Origin: Gammaproteobacteria bacterium
Lineage (GTDB): Bacteria; Pseudomonadota; Gammaproteobacteria; Pseudomonadales; Azotimanducaceae
Direction of reading: 5' to 3'
Assembly: GCA_003228415.1 (NCBI GenBank)
Contig: QIDL01000329.1
Location: 1 to 5,003 of the forward strand
Length of the DNA stretch: 5,003 bases
A model generated the notes under the pieces. The model ran no database searches, was not told where the DNA came from, and saw nothing but the letters and a program-made list of their open reading frames with translations. Below, in pieces: positions 1 through 5,003 of this stretch. The position numbers and the translations under genes are program-made. Position 1 is the first letter of the stretch. The number at the start of each line of letters is the position of its first letter.

Positions 1-75
1 GTGAGTGCCGCTGGAGTCGGCGAAGTCGTCATTCAGATGGTAGACGGCGTCGAACCCGTTCGACCAGGTTCCGGG
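1..75 (-). other. Start of a LamG-like domain in unit 3 (cut by the window edge)
   Basis: The last 25 visible residues include GTWSNGFDAVYHLNDDFADSSGT, interrupted here only for reading: the key part is AVYHLNDD followed by DSSG. This matches the GVWHMDEE...DSTSN opening of the LamG domain in unit 2 and directly follows a DUF2341 domain. Only the opening strand is visible. Confidence 0.65.
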
Positions 76-3000
76 CAGGTCCTGCTGGTTCACGGCGGCT
101 GAGTTTCCGTAGTACATGTAGAACTCGGTATCCGCGGAGGAAGACAGACTGCTCAGCTCCACCCATGCCACCAGCTCGCCGGTGATGTCGTCGAATTTCT
201 CGAGCTCGTGGCTCAGCTTGACCGTGCCGGTGGAGTCGGTAAAGAGAATGTCATATCCGGCAGTTGGAGCGTCCTGCGCCTTGGCGGCCAGGTCGGCATC
301 GGAAGCCAGACTGACCAGCACCGGGAAATTCGTCTGATTGGCGGGAACCTTCGTGTTGTCAATCGTGAATTTCTTCCGGTAGAGCCAGTTCGTGTCGTAC
401 CACGCGGGGGTGGAGCCCGTGTTCGTATCGTGCAGGTAGAAGCCATCCGCAGCCGCTATGGCTGGAATCACGTCTTTGGACAGCAGCGTTAGTGCAAAGA
501 GAAACGACACTCCTATGCTGATGAGCCGCAGCGCCATCCTGCGCCGGCGTCGTTCGGTCAGGATATAGGTCATGACCGGGATCAACACCGCCGCCGCCAC
601 AAAAGCCAGCGTCACATCTGGGACGGTCAGAACGGGGGTGTCCATGCTGCTGCACTGGTTTGCCAGGCAGGTACCGTCGTAGGCCAACGAGAAACTCCCA
701 CCGCCATTGACAGAAACCACATTGATATTTGCCCGCAGCAGCTGCGGATCCGCTTGCGTGTAGGTCTGCCCGGTCGCATCGGTTCCGATGCTCAGGACAT
801 ACGGGCTGGGTGTGTTGGCGTCAATGGTGACCGTAGAAGAGGTGACGATCGCCACCGGAACGGAGCCATCCGTCTTCGTGTGGTAAACGCTGACGGCGAT
901 ATCGACCGAGGGAACCCCCGTCTCCGCCCCGGGCGAGCTGGTCGGCTCTGGATCTACCAGTTTGCGAACCAGGACCCAGTCCGTTTCACTGACCACTTGC
1001 TCGCCGCCGAGGCCGATGCCGCCTGAAGTAAAGGAGCTGTCGTTCAGCCAGCCCGCAGTCGGCGCGATCTGGGTTCCATCGCGGTCGAAGCGCATGTTTC
1101 CGTTGGGCAGGACGAGCTGCTCGTAGTCGTACCAGGTGTTCTGGACCGGCGGATTAATGGCACCGTTTGCGAGGGCGGTCTGCCAGGGATTTACGTTCTG
1201 GATCTTGCGGATGCGGTTGTCGTTGGTGGATCCCTTATCGGCGGTGCTGCTGGAGTAGAGCTGCGTGATGTAGTTGCTGCCGTCGATCCCCACATACCAC
1301 ATGCCGGGCATCTGGTCGTCCAGGGTGGGAGCGCTCGTCACTCGACTTCGCAAGCGAAGAACAAAACCTTCCGCGTTGCTGACCGTGAACGTGTTCTGCC
1401 GCATCCCGAGGGTGCAGCCATCGGGTGGATTGAAATTGACGATGCCACCCGAGACTCCGATGATGGGGAAGCTGGCGGGGTTGCACTGAATGTCGCCCAC
1501 CCGGTTTTCGGTGATGCCGGTCCAATCGGAGACGTCGTTGTCGTCGAAGTCGTCCCAGAAATCGTAGACGTTGGCTTCCGCGGCCGGCGGAGCGCCGGCG
1601 CCGCTGTTTCCGTAGTAGAGGTAATAATTGCTGTCGCTCCCGGAGGCGATGATGGCGGCCTGGGTGCTGAATGAGATCTCGGTGGTGCTTGTATCCCAAG
1701 CGGAGAATGGATCAAGCACTCGATCTAATTCCACCCAGCCGGAGCCGTTCCAGAAAACAACCCGCACATCGTCGCCGGAAGCAAGCGACTTGGCCGTGGT
1801 CAGAGCAGCGTGATCAAGCGTTACAGTGGCCGTATAGCCGGAAGGAACGGCAGTGGTGCCGGCGGTTACGGTGACCTGCTGCCGGAAGGCATAGGCACTA
1901 TTCCACCAACTCGCCGGAAGCGAGTCAAAGTACATGGTCATGGTGTAGAGACCGGAGGCGATGCTGGCGTCGTCGGCGCCGGTTGGATAGCTGAGGTCGG
2001 TGTACCAGTAGCCGTCCTGACCCGCGGTATCAAACGCGAGGCTTGTGCCGACGGTGCCCTCCGTGATGTTCTGGGTTTTGCCCGGCGGGCTTACACCTGG
2101 GGTTTCTTCCGAACCTACGGACTTGATGAAGGTGGAGGAGGTCTTCTGGTTGTTGAATTCGGTGGCGATCCAATCCGCCGAGCGCAGGGTCTTGGCCATT
2201 CGAACCTCATCGATTTGGCCATTTGTGAACCAGCCACCCGCGTTGTAGCGGGCCCCGATAAAGAGGGAATTGGTAACCGCCAGATTTCCATTCTTGCTGG
2301 AGATGCTGCCGCTCGTGACATTCGCGCCGGCCTCATACCAGGTGGCGTTGGCACTCCGATCCGCAGTGACTGCGATGTAACGCCAGGTACCGTCACCCAG
2401 GTCGAGGGTGGTCATATTGGCAGCGCTATTCGATCCGGAACCGTCGTTGATCCGGAACTGGGTTCGCTTGCTCGCCTGGTCTCCCCTGTAGAGAATGTCG
2501 AACCCGGTCTTGTCCAAACTGCCAAGCGAGTTATCGCTCTTGGCCATGAGAGATTGGATGGTGCCGTCATCCGTCAGCTTCACCCACATCGAGAGCGTAA
2601 AGTCCTGATTGGCGCCAATGTCCAGGCTGGCGGCGCTGCCCGCATCCACATAGTCGTCTGCGCCATCGAATCCCTGTCCGCCATCGATCTGCCCGGTCTG
2701 CACCGTGTCGGACACAAAGTCATCGCCGTGGTTGACGTTGGAGGTTGAATCCTGATAAAGATCCACCGTCCCAGTCCCAGCGACTTCCTCATCCATGTGC
2801 CAGACGCCGACGAAGTTGTTCGCCCCGCCTTCATCCCAGGTGCCGTTGATGTTCCACTGATTTGCTACCCCGGTTGAGTTGCCGTAGTAGATGTAAAGAT
2901 CCGTGTCGGCGGTGGCGCCGAGGGTCGGCAGCTCGACCCACGCCACAAGCTGACCGGTCGTGTTGTCGTAGTATTCAATCTGGTGATCGAGCTTGAAGGT

Positions 3001-5003
3001 GCCGGTCGAGTCGGTGAACAGGATGTCGCCTCCGTCGGCCTGCTCGACCTTCCCGCCGTTCAACGTGTCGGCCCAAACCGGGTCGGTGATATTGATCAGC
3101 ACCGGGAAGTAGGACAGGTCTGTGGAACCGCTAACCTGGGTATTGTCGACGGTGATCTTCTTTCGGTAGGACCAGTCCGGGTCATACCAGTTGGCTGCAC
3201 CGACAGGCGTGTCATGGAGGAAAAACACGTCCGGCGCGGCAGTGACAACCCCCACCTGGGTCGATAGCAGGGCCATGGCCATCAGGATCCCCACCAGAAT
3301 GCTGGCCAGCCGGGTAGCCAGGCGCCGTTTTTGCGTGATGAGCGCGGTCAATATGGGGATGAGGATCGCGAGCAGCGCCAGCACCAGAACTGGATCGAGC
3401 ACGGTCAGGCTGGGAGTCTCAAGGTTGGTCGGATCGGCCGCGATGCCGTACGCCAGATCGAAGCTTCCGCCGTTGTTGACGGCGTCGACCGTGATGTGGA
3501 TACGCAATAGCTGCGGATCGGCCTGCGTATAGGTCTGCGCGGCGCCCGGACCGAGGTTCAAGATTATTCCGTCCGTGGTGTTCGGGTCGATGGTGGCGGT
3601 GGTGCTGGCTATTAGCTGCGGGATCGTGCCGTCGGTCTTGGTGTGGTGGACGCTTACCGTGATATCGACGGAGGGTAGTAGTTCTTCACCGCTAAATGGA
3701 GCCGTGGGCTCCGGGGAGACGTAAAGTCGGACCCGCACATCGTCAAAGAGAAGATCCTGTGCCCCTTCAGAAGCGTAGATGCCGATCTGCTCATAGGCCT
3801 GGTTGACCGACGCACTACAACCCGCGGTTCCCGCGCCCCCTGAGTCGGTACCGTTCACCTGGGCAAAGGTAGAAGGCGTTGCCTCCTCCCAGGTGCGGAA
3901 ATCCAAATCTACGTTTGAGCCGTTATCCGTTGCCCGGGCGCGCTGGATCACCCAAGTGTTGGCCGGGAAGGTGAATGTAGCTGAACCCAGCGAGCAGTTG
4001 CCAGACCGCTTCCAAATGTGAAGTTCGCCTGGCCCCGAACGCTGACGAGCTCGGTAGCTTTGCGGTTCCCCGGGGTTATAGCGGTGCGCCATAGAGACCG
4101 AAGGATCGATCGATTGCCCGAGGATTCGGGCCTGAAGCTCAGTATTAAAGGCCCCCAGGTTGTTGGTTGTGTACACATAGTTGTTGTTCACACTGCGGGC
4201 GCGTAGTACTTGATTGGTCCCATTGGTCGGGTCAACCTGCACCGACCAGTCATCTGCGGGCGTCGCCTCGGTCCAGGCGCTCGGCACGTTCCCGATCGTC
4301 TCGCTCTCGAAATCGTCCCAGAAGAGGAAGATGTTGCTCTTGTTAGCGAGAGGGCCAGTGGCGCCCGAATTGCCGTAGTAGATGTAGTAGTTTGTGTCCG
4401 TCCCGCTGGCCGCGATGGCTGCCTGAGTTTGGATCCAAAAGCTGGTGCCTGCGCTGTCCCAGCTGGATCCGTCATCCAATGCCCGGTCCAGTTCTACAAA
4501 CCCGCTGCCGTTCCAAAAGACCACCCGAAGATCATCCCCGCTGCTCAAGGCGTTCCCGGCGGTAACCAGCGCTGCATGATCCAAGGTCAACAGGGTCGAG
4601 TAGCCAGACGGAACTGCGGTTGTCCCGGCAGTGACCGTAATCGGCTGACGATAGCCGTAGGCGGTGTTCCACCAACCGGCGGCGCTCGGAAGCGAATTGA
4701 AATACATCTCCAGCAGGTAGTCTCCGCCCGCGATGCTGGCGTCGTCCCCACCAGTTGGGTAGCTCAAGTCGGTGTACCAGTACACGTTCTGGCCGGCGGT
4801 GTCGAAAGTCAAACTTGCCGCGCTGGAGCCTACGGTCGCCTCGAAGGTTTCGCCTGCCGGGGACGGACCGGCCTTTGCCGTGTCGTTTAAATACAGCGAG
4901 CCGGCCGCGGCGCTCACGATTCCTACCTGTGAGGAGAGCAGTGCCAGGGCCAGCATCAGCGAGAGGATCACACTGATCAGGCGGGTGGCCATGCGGCGGC
5001 GCT
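1..5003 (-). CDS. Giant multi-unit DUF2341/LamG surface protein, internal fragment (no start or stop in window)
   Basis: One minus-strand frame is open across the entire window, about 1667 codons with no stop, so only an interior part of the gene is visible. It reads as extracellular domains typical of surface proteins: DUF2341 signatures (WYDxxWxYRKK, FTDSTGT, LVAWVEL, YYGNS), LamG signatures (GVWHMDEE, IDEVRMAKTLRSADWIATE) and low-Cys, Asp/Thr/Gly/Ser-rich beta sequence. Hydrophobic hairpins at 3238-3408 and 451-630, plus one helix at the upstream window edge, divide it into units of 557 and 928 residues and a partial third of 179. The first in-window Met (4992-4990) is probably not the start. 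It is preceded by three CGC Arg codons, as at the internal junctions, and no purine-rich ribosome site is visible in the 11 bases available. The predicted location is the cell envelope with ectodomains outside. No enzyme active site is recognised, so adhesion or glycan binding is inferred from domain type only. Residue numbers below count Met 4992 as residue 1. Confidence 0.95.
88..402 (-). other. DUF2341 domain, YRKK subtype, copy in unit 3
   Basis: The domain opens WYDTNWLYRKK and contains FTIDNTKV, NFPVLVSL, YDILFTDSTGT, KLSHELEKFDDITG, LVAWVEL and FYMYYGNS. It matches the copy at 2870-3189 throughout and fits DUF2341. It sits at the same distance from the YLHDT motif as that copy, supporting the view that unit 3 begins like unit 2. 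Confidence 0.88.
451..630 (-). other. Membrane hairpin joining units 2 and 3
   Basis: LTVPD is followed by a 20-residue helix with LIP (556-615), then ERRRRR (538-555), then the MALRL signal-like helix running to AIAA (about 451-537). The first helix aligns without gaps with the one at 3334-3393, with LIP at the same place. The five-Arg turn strongly favours a cytoplasmic side. As at the first junction, the anchor-like tail meets the signal-like start with no linker. Confidence 0.85.
631..909 (-). other. Membrane-proximal SVDI...QTYTQADPQLLR module, copy 2
   Basis: The module opens SVDIAVSVYHTKTDG, with VTIDANT, QTYTQADPQLLRANI and GGGSFSLAYDG, then TCLANQC and SSMDTPV just before the LTVPD helix. 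Its two Cys codons (667-669 and 652-654) are only five residues apart and are absent from copy 1. The closing DTPxLTVPD run ahead of a hydrophobic helix and Arg cluster looks like a protein-sorting or anchoring tail; this is inferred from layout, not from a named profile. Confidence 0.65.
946..1566 (-). other. Concanavalin A-like central domain of unit 2
   Basis: The domain starts YDFWDDFDDNDVSDW and ends TDWVLVRKLVDPEP. The layout (WDDF opening, MWYVGIDGSNY, NTWYDYEQLVLPNGNMRF, GGIGLGGE) fits a beta jelly-roll of the concanavalin A-like lectin/glucanase class. Two Cys codons at 1483-1485 and 1414-1416 could form a disulfide. Between its opening and closing motifs it has little visible similarity to the domain in the same slot of unit 1, which suggests domain replacement or fast divergence in a fixed frame. 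Confidence 0.6.
1591..1908 (-). other. DUF2341-like domain, RQ subtype, copy 2
   Basis: The domain opens WWNSAYAFRQ, then TVTAGTTAVPSGY, LDHAAL, GDDVRVVFWNGSGW, VELDR and YYLYYGNSG. It shares nearly every motif with the copy at 4361-4674, including the exact TVTAGTTAVPSGY run. Like that copy it is followed at once by a WDDF-type concanavalin A-like domain, so this subtype pairs with that class, while the YRKK subtype pairs with the GVWHMDE class of LamG. Confidence 0.75.
1909..2103 (-). other. Beta-rich WYTDLSYPTG module, copy 2
   Basis: After the LamG tail the chain runs GVSPPGKTQNITEGTVG into the conserved block FDTAGQ, YWYTDLSYPTG and DDASI (about 1967-2041), then TMYFDSLP. In unit 1 the equivalent module directly follows the signal-like helix and YLNDT motif. 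That places the DUF2341-LamG cassette exactly at the upstream edge of this module. Confidence 0.65.
2122..2820 (-). other. LamG/concanavalin A-like domain of unit 2
   Basis: The domain starts FVGVWHMDEE, with GQGFDGADDYVDAG, LDIGANQDFTLSMWVKL, GTWRYIAVTAD, SLFIGARYN and the closing IDEVRMAK then LRSADWIATEFNNQ. These are the standard landmarks of a Laminin_G_3-type jelly roll, about 230 residues including the tail linker. In other proteins such domains bind glycans or proteins outside the cell, often with a metal ion; the ligand here cannot be told. It forms a cassette with the preceding DUF2341 domain, and unit 1 lacks the pair. Confidence 0.9.
2870..3189 (-). other. DUF2341 domain, YRKK subtype, copy in unit 2
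   Basis: The domain opens WYDPDWSYRKK and contains ITVDNTQV, YFPVLINI, GGDILFTDSTGT, KLDHQIEYYDNTTG, LVAWVELP and LYIYYGNS. This is the classical DUF2341 signature, and the domain is followed immediately by a LamG domain, its usual partner in large surface proteins. The biochemical function of the family is unknown. Motif for motif it matches the copy at 88-402, including FTDSTGT and LVAWVEL. Confidence 0.88.
3238..3408 (-). other. Membrane hairpin joining units 1 and 2
   Basis: The first helix follows LTVLD and spans about 3334-3393 (20 residues including LIP). It is followed by QKRR at 3322-3333 and then a second helix LATRL...VVTAA spanning about 3244-3309. By the positive-inside rule the KRR turn is cytoplasmic and both flanking ectodomains are outside. 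Taken separately, the first helix with its basic tail resembles a C-terminal anchor or sorting tail, and the second resembles a signal peptide with a TAA cleavage-like end. There is no linker and no stop codon between them. Confidence 0.85.
3409..3672 (-). other. Membrane-proximal SVDI...QTYTQADPQLLR module, copy 1
   Basis: Residues 441-528 begin SVDITVSVHHTKTDG, pass through a TATIDPNTT turn and the block QTYTQADPQLLR (about 3504-3540), and end SFDLAYG followed by ETPS just before the LTVLD helix. Copy 2 at 631-909 keeps the same motifs. The conserved block is 2769 bases (923 codons) from its partner. The module sits immediately outside the predicted C-terminal helix in both complete units, so it probably forms a stalk or a sorting-signal neighbourhood. 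No family name is claimed. Confidence 0.65.
3718..4329 (-). other. Concanavalin A-like central domain of unit 1
   Basis: The domain starts at FWDDFES directly after the DUF2341-like domain and ends at DLLFDDVRVR. The opening (WDDFE, then a W-rich strand with ADDWSV) and the close (LFDDVRVR) are typical of concanavalin A-like lectin/glucanase jelly-roll domains that follow DUF2341. It has two Cys codons (3994-3996 and 3817-3819), which could form one disulfide outside the cell. It is much more diverged from its unit 2 counterpart than the flanking modules are, so it may set ligand specificity. No catalytic residues could be assigned. Confidence 0.6.
4361..4674 (-). other. DUF2341-like domain, RQ subtype, copy 1
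   Basis: Residues 107-211 begin WWNTAYGYRQ and contain TVTAGTTAVPSGY, LDHAAL, GDDLRVVFWNGSGF, VELDR and the closing YYIYYGNSG. The W-x-YR opening, the VELxR step and the YYGNS close match the layout of DUF2341 domains, which are small beta domains found in large secreted proteins. It differs clearly from the YRKK subtype at 2870-3189 and is much closer to the copy at 1591-1908, with about two-thirds identity by eye. Function is unknown; extracellular ligand or glycan binding is a guess from its usual LamG partners. Confidence 0.75.
4675..4905 (-). other. Beta-rich WYTDLSYPTG module, copy 1
   Basis: This segment follows the signal-like helix and runs through YLNDT, an ETFEATVG stretch and the strongly conserved block around FDTAGQ, YWYTDLSYPTG and DDASI (about 4738-4812), ending in EMYFNSLP. 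Copy 2 lies at 1909-2103 with the same order of motifs. The pattern of alternating hydrophobic residues and turns suggests a small beta-sandwich just outside the membrane. No named family is asserted. The strong conservation between copies suggests a structural role in each unit. Confidence 0.65.
4906..4992 (-). other. Signal-peptide-like helix of unit 1
   Basis: Residues 1-29 have a short basic start (MATR after three Arg codons), a hydrophobic core rich in Leu, Ile, Val and Ala over about 4921-4980, and a small-residue end (VSAA) that fits a signal peptidase I site. Directly after it comes the YLNDT motif that opens the ectodomain. The same 38-residue arrangement, without gaps, recurs at 3321 and 537. 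Because Arg codons precede the Met in frame, this is more likely the second helix of a junction hairpin whose first helix lies beyond the window edge. A true N-terminus at Met 4992 cannot be fully excluded. Confidence 0.75.

Larger units (their letters stand above)
1..537 (-). repeat. Protein unit 3, first 179 residues (continues past the window edge)
   Basis: The unit starts MALRL after an ERRRRR cluster, with a hydrophobic helix, an AIAA small-residue site, a YLHDT motif, a YRKK-type DUF2341 domain and then the opening of a LamG-like domain (AVYHLNDD). The first 38 residues align without gaps with the starts of units 1 and 2. The layout matches the beginning of unit 2, so a LamG domain and the rest of a long unit are expected beyond position 1. 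The ATG at 537-535 lacks a properly spaced ribosome site: AGG directly abuts the ATG, which is too close. I see no support for a separate gene start here. Confidence 0.8.
538..3321 (-). repeat. Protein unit 2 (928 residues): full-length unit
   Basis: This is the only complete long unit in the window. In order it has a signal-like helix starting LATRL, an FLHDT motif, a YRKK-type DUF2341 domain, a LamG domain, a WYTDLSYPTG beta module, a RQ-type DUF2341-like domain, a concanavalin A-like domain, a QTYTQADPQLLR module and a C-terminal helix followed by ERRRRR. It is colinear with unit 1 except for the DUF2341-LamG insertion near its N-terminus, which accounts for the length difference of 371 residues. 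Its first codon is CTG where units 1 and 3 have ATG, as expected if an old start codon was no longer needed after fusion (inference). Confidence 0.85.
3322..4992 (-). repeat. Protein unit 1 (557 residues): short unit without the DUF2341-LamG cassette
   Basis: In order, the unit holds a signal-like helix (residues 1-29), a YLNDT motif and beta module (30-106), a RQ-type DUF2341-like domain (107-211), a concanavalin A-like domain (about 222-425), a QTYTQADPQLLR module (441-528), and a C-terminal hydrophobic helix with QKRR (534-557). Unit 2 has the same order but carries an extra cassette after its LHDT motif. The WYTDLSYPTG region lies 2772 bases (924 codons) from its unit 2 counterpart. The two copies have drifted at the DNA level and are similar rather than identical, so this is an old duplication and not a recent repeat or an assembly echo. 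Confidence 0.85.

Noticed and set aside
535..537. ATG of MALRL as the start of a separate gene
   Set aside because: There is no upstream stop in frame and no ribosome site at normal spacing, and the codon is embedded in an Arg-rich junction seen elsewhere without ATG.
1235..1699. Minus-strand open frame of 154 codons, rich in Arg, His and Gln
   Set aside because: It is in a different frame from the continuous coding frame and has low-complexity composition typical of an out-of-frame shadow.
1810..2748. Plus-strand open frame of 312 codons
   Set aside because: It lies antisense to clear LamG, DUF2341 and beta modules of the minus-strand gene, its translation has no recognisable motif, and long antisense frames are common in GC-rich coding DNA.
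4210..4890. Plus-strand open frame of 226 codons
   Set aside because: It is antisense to the RQ-type DUF2341 domain and the WYTDLSYPTG module. Its similarity to the 1810-2748 frame simply mirrors the repeat on the coding strand.
1..5003. CRISPR array, tRNA or rRNA, insertion sequence, promoter or terminator
   Set aside because: No short regular direct repeats with spacers, no RNA gene landmarks, no transposase motifs or terminal inverted repeats, and no non-coding gap is present; the window is coding throughout.
1..5003. Stop-codon reassignment as the reason for the long open frame
   Set aside because: No in-frame TAA, TAG or TGA was found that would need reassignment, and conserved motifs read normally with the standard code.

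Overview
The whole window is the inside of one very large protein gene on the minus strand. In the frame whose codons occupy plus-strand triplets 1-3, 4-6 and so on, I read about 1667 sense codons with no stop, and both the start and the end of the gene lie outside the window. No other gene, RNA gene, promoter, terminator, CRISPR or mobile element is supported. The plus-strand and other minus-strand open frames are antisense or out-of-frame shadows of this coding region.

Read from high to low coordinates, the protein consists of head-to-tail units. Unit 1 (4992-3322, 557 residues), unit 2 (3321-538, 928 residues) and the start of unit 3 (537-1, 179 residues) each begin with a basic, hydrophobic stretch that looks like a signal peptide and ends in small residues, followed by a YLxDT-like motif. 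Each complete unit ends with a DTP/LTV motif, a 20-residue hydrophobic helix containing LIP, and an Arg/Lys cluster. Such a segment would normally be the C-terminal membrane anchor of a secreted protein. Here it runs without a stop into the next signal-like helix, giving a two-helix membrane hairpin between ectodomains.

The ectodomains are built from DUF2341-type domains (four copies, in two alternating subtypes), a LamG/concanavalin A-like domain, two divergent concanavalin A-like central domains, and conserved beta-rich linker modules (WYTDLSYPTG and QTYTQADPQLLR). Unit 2 and the visible part of unit 3 carry a DUF2341-LamG cassette of about 370 residues that unit 1 lacks. No catalytic motif is recognisable. 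The likely role is a cell-surface adhesin or carbohydrate-binding display protein, which is an inference from domain type.

The DNA is GC-rich. Giant DUF2341/LamG surface proteins occur in environmental bacteria (for example Chloroflexota, Planctomycetota and candidate phyla) and in some archaea. The window does not allow a firm choice among these. The main item of interest is the tandem fusion of what look like complete secreted, membrane-anchored proteins into one uninterrupted reading frame.
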